From NCBI RefSeq assembly GCF_036248275.1, contig NZ_CP109181.1:930001-994000 (forward strand): 64,000 nt of DNA, written 5' to 3'. Positions within the stretch are counted from its first letter, which is position 1, and each line of letters opens with the position of its first letter. Positions 18,295-27,925 of the stretch are shown here, in pieces. The notes beneath the pieces are model-generated. The model did not search any database and was not told the origin of the DNA. It saw nothing but the letters and a program-made list of their open reading frames with translations. The position numbers and the translations under genes were made by a program. Origin of the DNA: Streptomyces sp. NBC_01716 (GTDB taxonomy: Bacteria; Actinomycetota; Actinomycetes; Streptomycetales; Streptomycetaceae).

Positions 18295-19177
18295 ATCCGT
18301 CATCGCACCCGAGGCGGCGGCCCCGCGGCTGCCGGTGCACAAGACCTACAAGCTCTATGTGGGCGGCGCCTTTCCCCGCTCCGAGTCGGGCAGGAGTATC
18401 CGCGTGACCTCAGCCCGGGGCGAACACCTGGCCAACGCCGCGCTGGCCTCACGGAAGGACGCCAGGGACGCGGTCGTCGCGGCCCGGGGGGCGTTCGGTC
18501 CATGGGCCGCCCGGTCCGCCTACAACCGGGGCCAGATCCTCTACCGGATCGCCGAGATGATGGAGGGCCGCCGCGCCCACTTCGTCCAGGACACCGTCGA
18601 CGCCCAGGGCGTCGGCCGCGCCGAGGCGGGGGACATCGTCTCGGCGGCGATCGACCGCTGGGTGTACTACGCGGGCTGGACCGACAAGATCGCCCAGGTC
18701 CTGGGCACCGGCAACCCGGTCTCCGGGCCGTACGACAACAATTCCGCTCCCGAGCCGACCGGTGTCGTCGCCGTCCTCGCGCCGCAGGACGCGCCGCTGC
18801 TCGGACTGGTCGCCGTCGTCGCACCGGTGATCGCGGCCGGGAACACCGCGGTCGTGATCGCGAGTGAGCGCGCCCCGCTGCCCGCCGTCACCCTGGCCGA
18901 GGCGCTGGCCACCTCCGATCTGCCGGGCGGGGTGGTCAACATCCTCACCGGCAGGACGGCCGAACTGGCCACGCCACTGGCGGCGCACGCCGACGTCAAC
19001 GCGCTCGACCTGGCCGGGGCGGGAGAACTCGCCACGGAACTGGAAACCGCGGCGGCGACCACCCTCACCCGGGTCCTGCGCCCGGAACCGTCCCCCGACT
19101 GGACCACGCTGCCGGGACTGACCCGCATCACACCGTTCCTGGAGACGAAGACCGTCTGGCAGCCGGCGGGGCGGTAG
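18287..19177 (+). CDS. Half-length aldehyde dehydrogenase homologue without catalytic Cys
   Basis: 296 residues that align with the NAD-binding half of ALDH: YKLYVGGAFPRSESG, a region AAIDRWVYYAGWTDKIAQV matching the partner gene, and a modified VAVLAPQDAPLLGLVAVVAPVIAAGNTAVV in place of PWNFP. It stops before the LGGK and Cys motifs, so it should not be an active dehydrogenase. It is translationally coupled to the full-length enzyme (8-bp overlap), which suggests a structural or regulatory partner rather than decay; the frame is clean and GC-rich to its stop. Confidence 0.8.
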   Translation: MAESVIAPEAAAPRLPVHKTYKLYVGGAFPRSESGRSIRVTSARGEHLANAALASRKDARDAVVAARGAFGPWAARSAYNRGQILYRIAEMMEGRRAHFVQDTVDAQGVGRAEAGDIVSAAIDRWVYYAGWTDKIAQVLGTGNPVSGPYDNNSAPEPTGVVAVLAPQDAPLLGLVAVVAPVIAAGNTAVVIASERAPLPAVTLAEALATSDLPGGVVNILTGRTAELATPLAAHADVNALDLAGAGELATELETAAATTLTRVLRPEPSPDWTTLPGLTRITPFLETKTVWQPAGR

Positions 19178-19192
19178 GGCGTGTCCGCATGC

Positions 19193-19228
19193 GATTGCCG
19201 GCCGTCGACGAGTCCACGGCCGGCAGTC
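19193..19228. terminator. Bidirectional hairpin between the sugar operon and the oxidoreductase gene
   Basis: Arms 19193-19205 and 19216-19228 pair over 13 bp with one mismatch (TGCCGGCCGT core), loop of 10. It lies between convergent genes ending at 19177 and 19285. Confidence 0.65.
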
Positions 19229-19284
19229 GTACGGCGCAGACACCGGTGTCGTCGATGCGGAGGGTGGCGGGCGATCGCGACGGG

Positions 19285-20247
19285 TCAGGGCCTGAGCACG
19301 ATCCGGCCGAAGACTTCACCTGCGTCCATCTTCCGGTGCGCCAGGACGGATTGGTCCAGCGAGAGCACGTCGTGCACGACCGCGGTGAGTTCGCCGCGGA
19401 CCACTGCGGCGAACTGCTCGCCGCGTACGGCCCGTAGATCCGCCGTGCCGACCGTGGCCGCGCTGAAGGTGGCGAACGACATCGACTTCTGGAACCGAGC
19501 CATCAGCGTCGTTCCGAAGTCCGCGGGCGGCTGCCCTCCCACGGCTCCGACGGCGACCATGCGCCCGTTGGGATTGAGCAGGTCGAAGAACGACGGCAGG
19601 TCGTCGCCGGCCACCACGTCGAAGACCACGTCGTAGCCCGCCGGGGAGTCGGGGCCACCGCGGCCCGAGCGGTCCAGCACGTGCGTGGCGCCCAGTTGGC
19701 GCAGGCGTTCTCCGCGCTCGGCCGACGACGTGGTCACCGCCACCGCGGACGCGCCCTCGCGGACCGCCAGTTGCACCGCCATGACACCGATGCTGCCGGC
19801 CGCCCCGCGTACCAGCACCGCCTCGCCCGGGGCGAAGTGGGCGTGCGCCAGGCCGAAGTGGGCTACGGCCCCGGAGCTGCCGATCGTGACCGAATCGACC
19901 GGCGACAGTCCCTCGGGCAGCGGCAGCACCTGCTCGACCGGTACGCACGCCTGCTCGACATAACCTCCTCCCGTACCGGTGAAGGCCCACACCCACCGCC
20001 CGACCCAGGACCGGTCAACCCCCTTTCCAGCGACCGTGACCCTGCCTGCCACCTCACTGCCCGGGACGAACCCCTCCTTGAACCCGTAAGCGGCGAGGGC
20101 CCCGCTCCGGATCAGCACGTCCGCACCGGCGACCCCCACCGCCTCAACAGCGATCAGAACCTCGCCTTCGGCGGGGACGGGTGTCGGCAGATCAACCAGG
20201 GCCAGTCCTTCAGGATCTCCAAAGGTCCGGATCTCTACGGCCTTCAC
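19285..20247 (-). CDS. Quinone-oxidoreductase-like NADPH-dependent dehydrogenase (MDR family)
   Basis: 320 residues from GTG 20247, which has GGAGG about 8 nt upstream; the longer frame upstream is Arg/Cys-rich and unconvincing. The protein begins VKAVEIRTFGDPEGLALVDL and has GVAGADVLIRSG, VPGSEVAGRV and the Rossmann motif VRGAAGSIGVMAVQLA. Zinc ligands are absent, as in quinone reductases and zeta-crystallin-type enzymes that reduce quinones or enones. It is divergent from rox. Confidence 0.83.
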   Translation of the reverse strand: MKAVEIRTFGDPEGLALVDLPTPVPAEGEVLIAVEAVGVAGADVLIRSGALAAYGFKEGFVPGSEVAGRVTVAGKGVDRSWVGRWVWAFTGTGGGYVEQACVPVEQVLPLPEGLSPVDSVTIGSSGAVAHFGLAHAHFAPGEAVLVRGAAGSIGVMAVQLAVREGASAVAVTTSSAERGERLRQLGATHVLDRSGRGGPDSPAGYDVVFDVVAGDDLPSFFDLLNPNGRMVAVGAVGGQPPADFGTTLMARFQKSMSFATFSAATVGTADLRAVRGEQFAAVVRGELTAVVHDVLSLDQSVLAHRKMDAGEVFGRIVLRP

Positions 20248-20401
20248 GGGTACGTACCTCCAGGGCGCTCGATGTCTCCCGCATGCGTACCTGTTACGGC
20301 TGCACATCACGCACACGGCATGTGACCCGGGCCGACGCTAATGGACGCCCCCGTCCGTTCAGCCGAAGTAAGAGCATGCCGCGGAATTTGCCTCACTCCC
20401 C

Positions 20402-20441
20402 GCCGCCGGACCAGGTCCGAAGCCGCCGGACCAGGTCCGAA
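20402..20441. repeat. Two tandem 20-bp repeats upstream of rox
   Basis: The unit gccgccggaccaggtccgaa occurs twice without a gap (20402-20421, 20422-20441). Each unit contains the near-palindrome GGACCaGGTCC. The array ends 6 bp before a candidate -35 box, an ideal place for a regulator. Confidence 0.7.
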
Positions 20442-20446
20442 AAGGA

Positions 20447-20476
20447 TTGGACCGGTTGACGCCCGGCTCGTAGCCT
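20447..20476 (+). promoter_or_regulatory. Candidate rox promoter
   Basis: TTGGAC (20447-20452) and TAGCCT (20471-20476) are separated by 18 bp, directly after the tandem repeats and about 38 bp before the leader ORF. Confidence 0.45.
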
Positions 20477-20513
20477 GCGGTGGACCGCGACACCGCCCGA
20501 GGAGGTGAGACCC

Positions 20514-20567
20514 ATGAACGCAGTATCGACGTGGGTGCTCCTTCTTCCCGTCACGGCCGGCGATTGA
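20514..20567 (+). CDS. 17-codon leader ORF before rox
   Basis: ATG 20514 is preceded by the strong ribosome site GAGGAGGTGAG and encodes MNAVSTWVLLLPVTAGD before TGA. It lies between the candidate promoter and rox (57 bp upstream of its start). The region after it can fold as GGCGA...TCGCC. Too short for homology; proposed because of the excellent ribosome site and its position. It may be a regulatory leader peptide or simply mark the transcript start. Confidence 0.4.
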   Translation: MNAVSTWVLLLPVTAGD

Positions 20568-20572
20568 CGTAG

Positions 20573-22048
<1,476 letters not shown>

Positions 22049-22573
22049 TCCGGGACGTGATCGGCTCGTGACAGGCGGTTGCTCCCCGCTTGGCCCGTTT
22101 TATCCCCGCGTGATCATTACAGCCCGGCCACTCGCGCTGAAAGTTGGAGGTCAACTCCCTTAAGCTGGCAAAGCTTTGGCGTGATCCCTCACCGAGGTAC
22201 GGCTGCGATGGCGGACGCCCTTGTGTCGTCCTCCGTCCGCCGTGGAGTCTCGATCATGAACCTGGGCAATCGTGACCGGTCCGGGCATCGCGCGTCGCGG
22301 GCGACATCTGTGACGCGCGGAGAAGGGAGACTTGCTGTGCACCGGATGGATGATCTCCTCCGTATGGTCTCCCGTGGAGCCGCCATGGATCGGCGGGCCT
22401 CCCTCCTCGTTCAAGCGGACTCACGACTCCGATGCTTCCAACCATCCCCAATCGTCGGCGCCTTGACACGCCACGCCTGCGGCACTGTCCGACGTGACCA
22501 CCCCACGGGCGGGAGCGCCGACAGCGTCGCTCCCCCGCCCATTCCCCCCTCGAACCCCTAGGACCCTTCTTCC
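22049..22573. other. 525-bp gene-free region before the conservon
   Basis: No convincing reading frame was found. An imperfect GC-rich hairpin (GGGCGGGAGCG against CGCTCCCCCGCCC, about 22508-22540) lies just ahead of the cvnA start and could be a terminator for rox or an attenuator. The rest presumably holds the conservon promoter; no confident -35/-10 pair was seen. Confidence 0.4.
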
Positions 22574-23965
22574 GTGACCTCTCCCTCAGAACCCGCCGTT
22601 GTGCTCGGCGCCGTGACGGTCGTCATGGCGGCCGTCGCACTGCTGCTGGCGCTCTCACGTCGCAAACAGGTGCGACGGTGCAGAGAAATGGACGCAGCCC
22701 TGAAGAGCGCCGAGGCTCGTACGCGCTCCGCCGAATCCCGCACGGATGACGCGGAGGCCCGCGAGGAGCGGTTCCGCGCCGAGGTGAGTCATCTCGTCTC
22801 GGCCCGGCTTCCGGCCCTCAAACTCAACCTGATCAGCTCTCACCACCCGGTCCCCGGGCTGCTCCACGAGAAGACGGCGGGGCCCGAGGACGCGGAACTC
22901 CTCGACTCCGTACTGACCAGGGTTTCTGAGATCGTCCTGACCGAGCGCCGTCGCGTCGACGCCGCCGCCAGGGCCGCCCTGCGCGGCGCGAGCCAGGACT
23001 CGCAGGCGTTGTCGTACCGGCTGCAGTCGGAACTCGACGCGTTGCAGAGGGAGTTCACGGGGTCGCGGCAGCTGACGCACCGCATGTTGGCCGCCGACCA
23101 TCTCAACGAACAGAATCTGCGGCTCATCCAGCGGACCGCCATCGTGTGCGGGGCGTGGCCGGGGCACGTCCGCAAGGACACGTACGTGGCCGAGCTCGTC
23201 ACGGGCGCCTCTTCCCGGCTGCGCGGCTTCGACCGGATAAAGATCAACTCGCGAATAGCCTCCAACGTCGGGATCGTCGGACGTGCCGCCGAGCCGGTCG
23301 CCGTGGCGTGCGCGGAGCTGATGGCCAACGCGCTGGAGCACTCCCGTGACGACCTCGCGGTGGATGTCAGCCTGATCCAGACCGGAAACGGCAACGTCAG
23401 CATCACGGTCGACGACGCGGGCAAGGGCATGACCGCGGAAGCGGCCGCGCGGGGTGTACGGCTGGTATCGGCCGACAGTCAGGACGTCATGCTCACCGAG
23501 CTGGGCGACCCGCCGTCTCAGGGTTTCGTCGCCATCGGCCGGCTCGTCGCCGACTACGGCTTTCATGTCTCCGTCGACAATCCGTCTCCCTATGGCGGTG
23601 TACGCGCTGTGGTGACCATTCCCCCGAACCTTCTGGCCTCGATCGACGAGGAGGCCGAGCCGCCGTCCGCGATGGCTCCTCAGGCGGCCGTGGCGCCGAA
23701 GGCGGAGCGGCGGCCCTCCGCGGCGACCGAAACCGCCACCGCGACCGAAACCCCGGCGGACGACGAGAAGTCGCGTGCCTCCGCGCCGGACGGTGCGGAC
23801 GGTCTGCCGCAGCGTCGCCGCCGCGGTCCCGCGGCAACCACCGGCGGCCTCACCGTTCCCTCGTACCGTGCCCCGGACCCGGAGCGGTCTCGCAAGGCCT
23901 GGAGTGAGTTCCAGGACGGCCTCGAAGGTGGCCGAACCGATTCTGATTCGGAGGAAACACAGTGA
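22574..23965 (+). CDS. cvnA: Conservon CvnA: membrane-anchored histidine kinase-like ATPase
   Basis: 463 residues from GTG 22574. One N-terminal membrane helix (VVLGAVTVVMAAVALLLALS), then a coiled segment (MDAALKSAEARTRSAESRTD), and an HATPase domain with N-box ELMANALEHSRD and G-box DDAGKGM around 245-285. A long Pro/Ala/Glu-rich tail follows (about 360-463). A phosphoacceptor histidine motif is not evident, as usual for CvnA. It starts a conservon, the Streptomyces four-gene membrane complex likened to G-protein-coupled systems. It overlaps cvnB by 4 bp (GTGA). Confidence 0.9.
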   Translation: MTSPSEPAVVLGAVTVVMAAVALLLALSRRKQVRRCREMDAALKSAEARTRSAESRTDDAEAREERFRAEVSHLVSARLPALKLNLISSHHPVPGLLHEKTAGPEDAELLDSVLTRVSEIVLTERRRVDAAARAALRGASQDSQALSYRLQSELDALQREFTGSRQLTHRMLAADHLNEQNLRLIQRTAIVCGAWPGHVRKDTYVAELVTGASSRLRGFDRIKINSRIASNVGIVGRAAEPVAVACAELMANALEHSRDDLAVDVSLIQTGNGNVSITVDDAGKGMTAEAAARGVRLVSADSQDVMLTELGDPPSQGFVAIGRLVADYGFHVSVDNPSPYGGVRAVVTIPPNLLASIDEEAEPPSAMAPQAAVAPKAERRPSAATETATATETPADDEKSRASAPDGADGLPQRRRRGPAATTGGLTVPSYRAPDPERSRKAWSEFQDGLEGGRTDSDSEETQ

Positions 23966-24381
23966 CCATGCCCAACGGCGAGAACGAGACCTGGTACCTG
24001 GACCCCATCACCGAGATCCCTGGAGTCCGCCACGCCCTGCTCATGACCCTCGACGGGATGGTCCAGGCCCGGTCCGAGAACCTTTCGGTGGACGACGCGG
24101 ACGGTGTGGCCGCGATGACCTCCGCCCTGCACGCCGCCTCGCGCGCCGCCGTCATCCCGGCGCTGGGGGCCGCGCCGGACACGCCCATCGAGACCGTCAC
24201 CGTGAAGATCGCCGAGGGCACCTACATGGTCATGCCGGCCGGCGCCAACACCCTGATCGCGGCCGCGGGTGACGATTCGATGCATATGGGCGTGGTCGTC
24301 CACATGATGGCGCGCCAGGCGAAGAAGCTCGGGGAGCAGCACATGTCTGTCTCCGCCCGTAGCCATGACAGCGCGTCATGA
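23962..24381 (+). CDS. cvnB: Conservon CvnB: roadblock/LC7-domain protein
   Basis: 139 residues. GTG 23962 has GGAGG 8 nt upstream; ATG 23968 is possible. The fold is roadblock/LC7: ITEIPGVRHALLMTLDGMVQ, then TYMVMPAGANTLIAAAGDD and VVVHMMARQAKKLGEQ. Such proteins act as regulators of small GTPases and interact with the CvnD product. It overlaps cvnC by ATGA. Confidence 0.9.
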   Translation: MTMPNGENETWYLDPITEIPGVRHALLMTLDGMVQARSENLSVDDADGVAAMTSALHAASRAAVIPALGAAPDTPIETVTVKIAEGTYMVMPAGANTLIAAAGDDSMHMGVVVHMMARQAKKLGEQHMSVSARSHDSAS

Positions 24382-24755
24382 GCCGCGGTCATCAGCGGCG
24401 CCTGCTTCCGGCGTATCTGGCGACCGGAGCCGGCGGCGCCCCGTTGCCCACCACCCTCGATACGCTCACGGCCCTGCGCGCCAGCGGCCTGCCGCTCGCC
24501 GCCTATCACACGCCGGTGCACCGCCGAGTCGTCGAGCTGGTGACGGACGGTTCCCTCACAGCCGTTGAGATCGCCGCCTATCTCGGACTGCCGGCCAGTG
24601 TCGGCCTGATGCTCGCCGAACAACTCGTCAGTGACGGCGTGTTAAGGGCAAGCGTGCCGGTGCCCGATGCTCTCGCCCCCTCGCGCGCCGGTCGGCCGTC
24701 GATGCAACTCATGGAAGAGGTGCTGAGTGGACTCCAGTCACTCCGTGTCGCCTAG
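24378..24755 (+). CDS. cvnC: Conservon CvnC: DUF742 protein
   Basis: 125 residues with the DUF742 pattern: RLLPAYLATGAGGAP, then a winged-helix-like segment HRRVVELVTDGSLTAVEIAAYLGLPASVGLMLAEQLVSDGVL. The protein is conserved between CvnB and CvnD in all conservons; its biochemical role is not settled. It overlaps cvnD by 29 bp. Confidence 0.9.
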   Translation: MSRGHQRRLLPAYLATGAGGAPLPTTLDTLTALRASGLPLAAYHTPVHRRVVELVTDGSLTAVEIAAYLGLPASVGLMLAEQLVSDGVLRASVPVPDALAPSRAGRPSMQLMEEVLSGLQSLRVA

Positions 24756-25347
24756 CCCGCGTCCCGTGTACCTCCCCGAAGGGGACCACCAGAGAGCCAA
24801 GATCCTGGTCGCGGGTCCTCTCGGTGTCGGCAAGACGACGGCGATCAAGACGCTTTCACAGATCCCCACGCTCCACACCGACGAAGTCATGACGGACGCG
24901 GCGGCCGGCGCCGACGATCTCAGTTTCGTCGGCCTGCGGGACAAAACGACCACCACGGTCGCCATCGACTTCGGCCGACTGACCCTTCCGGGCGGCCGAG
25001 TTGTTCTGTATCTGTACGGAACTCCGGGGCAGCGCCGCTTCCTTCCTCTGTGGGAGGGCATCGCCTTCGGGGCCCTTGGCGCACTCGTTCTGGTCGACAC
25101 CCGGCGCCTCGATGAATCCTTCGAGGTGATGGATCTCATCGAGGAGCGCGGTTTGCCGTACGCCGTAGCAGTCAATACCTTCCCTGACTCCCCGGACTAC
25201 GACCTGGAGATCGTGCGCAAGAAGCTCGACCTCGCCCCAGCCACCCCACTCGTCACCTGTGATGCCCGCGAGATGGACAGCACTCTCGGCGCACTCATCG
25301 CACTGACCGCCCATTCCATATCCTCGGCCGGAGTCGGAGCCCCGTGA
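24727..25347 (+). CDS. cvnD: Conservon CvnD: Ras-like ATP/GTP-binding protein
   Basis: 206 residues from GTG 24727. P-loop GPLGVGKTT at about 35, switch-type segment TVAIDFGRLTL, G3-like YGTPGQRRFLPLW, and G4-like NTFPDSP in place of NKxD. This MglA/Ras-like family is the GTPase partner of the roadblock protein in conservons. The DxxG aspartate is replaced by the GTPGQ form, typical for the family. It overlaps the P450 gene by 4 bp (GTGA). Confidence 0.9.
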   Translation: MDSSHSVSPSPRPVYLPEGDHQRAKILVAGPLGVGKTTAIKTLSQIPTLHTDEVMTDAAAGADDLSFVGLRDKTTTTVAIDFGRLTLPGGRVVLYLYGTPGQRRFLPLWEGIAFGALGALVLVDTRRLDESFEVMDLIEERGLPYAVAVNTFPDSPDYDLEIVRKKLDLAPATPLVTCDAREMDSTLGALIALTAHSISSAGVGAP

Positions 25348-26651
25348 GTATCACACCACCAGCCGCCACAGCCGTGCCCCTGCACGGGCCCGCGCACGCG
25401 GCGAATCCTCAGCACAGCTACGAACTGCTCCGTCTCCAGGGACCGGTGGGCGTCGCGGAGATCGACACCGGTCTCGTCGTCCATCTGGTCACCGACTACC
25501 GGGCGGCGCTCGAACTTCTCCAGGACACGGCCACCTGGACCAAGGACACCCGCAGTTGGCTGTCCCAGGTTCCGGAGAACAGTCCGATCAGGCCCCTCGT
25601 GGAGTGGCGGCCCAGCCTCTTCTTCGCCGACGGCGACGAGCACGCGCACCTGCGCAAGGTGATCACCGACAGCTTCGCCCTCCTCGACCCCAACGACGTC
25701 CGGGTTCTGACATTCCGTTACGCCGACAGGCTCCTCCAGGAGTTCGCGGACACCGGCAAGGTCGACCTCGTCAGCCAGTACGCACAGCAGTTGCCGTTGA
25801 TGATCTTCAACGCCCTGTTCGGTATGGAGGACGAACAGGGGCCCCCGTTGGTGGGGGCTCTCGCCGCCATGATGGACACCGATCCGGAACGGAAGGCGGC
25901 CGGTGCCCAGGCCTTGGGCGCCTATCTGGGAACTCTCATCCAGACCAAGGCCGAAAAGCGCGGCGACGACCTGACTTCCTGGTTCATCGACCACCCCAAC
26001 GGGCTGAGCCCGGAAGAGGTGATGAACCAGATCATCATCGTCCTGGGTGCGGGGAACGAGACGACAGCCAACCTCATCGCGAACACGTGCGTCCGGATGC
26101 TGAGCGACGACAGGTACTTCGGCACGCTCACCACCGGAAGTCTGCCTGTCCAGAACGCCATCGACGACGCGCTCTGGCACGACTCCCCACTGGCCAACTA
26201 CAGTTTCCACTTCCCCAAGAAGGACGTCACTTTCCACGGCACACACATCCCCGCCGGCTCCCCCGTCATGGTTTCGTACGCCGCAGCGAACACCTGCCCC
26301 CACGCGGGGATCCCGGCCGACGGCTACCGCTCGGGCACCAAGGCGCACCTGGCGTTCGCCGCCGGGCCGCACGCCTGCCCGGCTCGTGATCTCGCTCTGC
26401 TGATCGCCACCGCCGCGATCGAAAGGCTCGCCAGCTATCTGCCGGACATCGAACTGGCCGTCTCGGCGGATCAGTTGACCTATCGCGACGGGCCCATCCA
26501 CCGGACTCTCACGTCACTTCCGGCCACCTTCACTCCCCTGACCCCCGACGCCGAAGGCATCACCCCCTGGAGCCGCGGTTCCGCCGGTCCGAAGACGGAC
26601 AGCGGGTCGCCGTCGGCCGCAGGCGACCGCGCGTCGGTGGCATCTTCCTAG
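25344..26651 (+). CDS. cvnE: Conservon-linked cytochrome P450 with degenerate ExxR (CYP157-like)
   Basis: 435 residues. I-helix LGAGNETTANLIAN (236-241 core) and heme loop FAAGPHACPAR with Cys345 are intact. The K-helix position that should read ExxR is D275-A-L-W278 in NAIDDALWHD. Loss of ExxR is known for CYP157 members that sit in conservons (CYP157C1 of S. coelicolor), so this is family-typical rather than decay. The protein ends with a Ser/Gly-rich tail. Function unknown; it may oxidise a diterpene made by the next operon or play a sensing role. The cvnE symbol is by position. Confidence 0.85.
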   Translation: MSITPPAATAVPLHGPAHAANPQHSYELLRLQGPVGVAEIDTGLVVHLVTDYRAALELLQDTATWTKDTRSWLSQVPENSPIRPLVEWRPSLFFADGDEHAHLRKVITDSFALLDPNDVRVLTFRYADRLLQEFADTGKVDLVSQYAQQLPLMIFNALFGMEDEQGPPLVGALAAMMDTDPERKAAGAQALGAYLGTLIQTKAEKRGDDLTSWFIDHPNGLSPEEVMNQIIIVLGAGNETTANLIANTCVRMLSDDRYFGTLTTGSLPVQNAIDDALWHDSPLANYSFHFPKKDVTFHGTHIPAGSPVMVSYAAANTCPHAGIPADGYRSGTKAHLAFAAGPHACPARDLALLIATAAIERLASYLPDIELAVSADQLTYRDGPIHRTLTSLPATFTPLTPDAEGITPWSRGSAGPKTDSGSPSAAGDRASVASS

Positions 26652-26669
26652 CCTGCCCTCCCGTGCCGT

Positions 26670-26711
26670 GTCGCGGTGGTGCCGTCCGCGAAGGACCCGC
26701 ACCACCGTGAC
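26670..26711 (+). terminator. Hairpin between conservon and diterpene operon
   Basis: Arms 26670-26682 and 26699-26711 pair over 13 bp with one mismatch (CGGTGGTGC core), loop 16. It lies 19 bp past the cvnE stop, without a U-tract. It may end the conservon transcript or act as a processing or attenuation site, so co-transcription with the terpene genes cannot be assumed. Confidence 0.5.
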
Positions 26712-26797
26712 ACCCCGGGACGAGCAGTGTCCTGGCCCTGTCCTCTGCCCGAACGGAACCGCCAAGACGGTTCTCGGCCGAAAGGGGATCAACCACC

Positions 26798-27880
26798 ATG
26801 ACCACCACACGTCCCGGGACCAGTCCGCCGAGCTTCTCGTCCGTACGGCACAAGGTGGGTGCGGCACTCACCGGATTCCTCGACGCCAAGGACGAAACCG
26901 CGCCAGGAACCGAGCTGCTCTATCTGACCACCACCCTGCGCACGTTCCTCACCAGCGGGAAAGGACTGCGATCCGTACTGTGCGTCTACGGATGGCAGGC
27001 CGCCAGAGGCGACGGCGAGATGACGGCCGCCCTGCGCGCGGCCGCGAGTCTTGAACTCTTCCAGGTGTTCGCCCTGGTGCACGACGACGTGATGGACAAC
27101 AGCGATGTACGCCGCGGCCAGCCGTCCGCGCACCGGGCGCTGGCCGCCGCGTACACCGACAGCGGCGGTCCCCGCGGCCGTGCGGAGGCACACGGCCTCG
27201 GCGCCGCCGTCCTCCTCGGCGATCTGGCACTCGTGTGGTCCGACGAACTCCTCCATACGGCGGGCCTCGACCCGATCAGGCTGGCCCAGGTAACGCCCCT
27301 GGTGGCCGACATGCGCAACGAGATCGTGTACGGGCAGCTCCTGGACCTTCAGACCACCGGGCGGCTGACCGGCGACCTCGAAACGGCGCTGCACGTCATC
27401 CGCTACAAGACCGCCAAGTACACCGTTGAACGCCCCCTGCATATCGGGGCGGCGGTGGCCGGAGCCGCCCCGGCGGTGCTCGACGCCTGCACCGCGTTCG
27501 GCATCCCACTAGGAGAAGCGTTTCAGCTGCGCGACGACCTGCTCGGTGTGTTCGGCGATCCCGCCGAGACCGGCAAACCGATACTGGACGATCTGCGCGA
27601 GGGCAAGGCCACCGTACTGATGGCCCTCGCCGTCCAGCGAGCCTCACCCACCGAGCGCAAGACCTTGCGCGACCTCGTCGGCCGGAGTGACCTCGACGAG
27701 GACCAGGCCGCCGAGGTGCGAGCCATCCTGGAGTCCACCGGGGCCCGGCAGACCGTGGAAGAAATGATCACCGAACGCCGGGACGCCGCCCTCGCCGCAC
27801 TGGACGCGGCGCCCTTCCCGGAAGCGGCCTCCGCCCAGCTGCGCCAGATCGCGCTGGCCGCCACGGACCGGCAGACATAA
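26798..27880 (+). CDS. Geranylgeranyl-type polyprenyl diphosphate synthase
   Basis: 360 residues, trans-isoprenyl synthase fold. First Asp-rich motif DDVMD at 96-100 followed by RRG; second motif QLRDDLLGVFGD (D246, D247). K55 and R58 in the SGKGLRS segment bind IPP. It condenses IPP with allylic diphosphates; in this cluster it should supply geranylgeranyl diphosphate to the class II cyclase 45 bp downstream. Ribosome site AAGGGG. Position and type match CldA/RmnA of labdane clusters. Confidence 0.88.
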   Translation: MTTTRPGTSPPSFSSVRHKVGAALTGFLDAKDETAPGTELLYLTTTLRTFLTSGKGLRSVLCVYGWQAARGDGEMTAALRAAASLELFQVFALVHDDVMDNSDVRRGQPSAHRALAAAYTDSGGPRGRAEAHGLGAAVLLGDLALVWSDELLHTAGLDPIRLAQVTPLVADMRNEIVYGQLLDLQTTGRLTGDLETALHVIRYKTAKYTVERPLHIGAAVAGAAPAVLDACTAFGIPLGEAFQLRDDLLGVFGDPAETGKPILDDLREGKATVLMALAVQRASPTERKTLRDLVGRSDLDEDQAAEVRAILESTGARQTVEEMITERRDAALAALDAAPFPEAASAQLRQIALAATDRQT

Positions 27881-27925
27881 CCGCGCACCCCATGCCGTCA
27901 CCGCAACCGTGAGGTGGAACAGCCC

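Noticed and set aside
19175..19190. GGGCGTGT sequence resembling the MITE end at 47550
   Set aside because: Only about 10 bp match and no partner inverted end was found nearby, so no second MITE copy is claimed.
22079..22561. 160-codon frame between rox and cvnA
   Set aside because: Starts inside poor context, composition is atypical (Pro/Arg/His-rich at the end), and no domain is recognisable; treated as non-coding.
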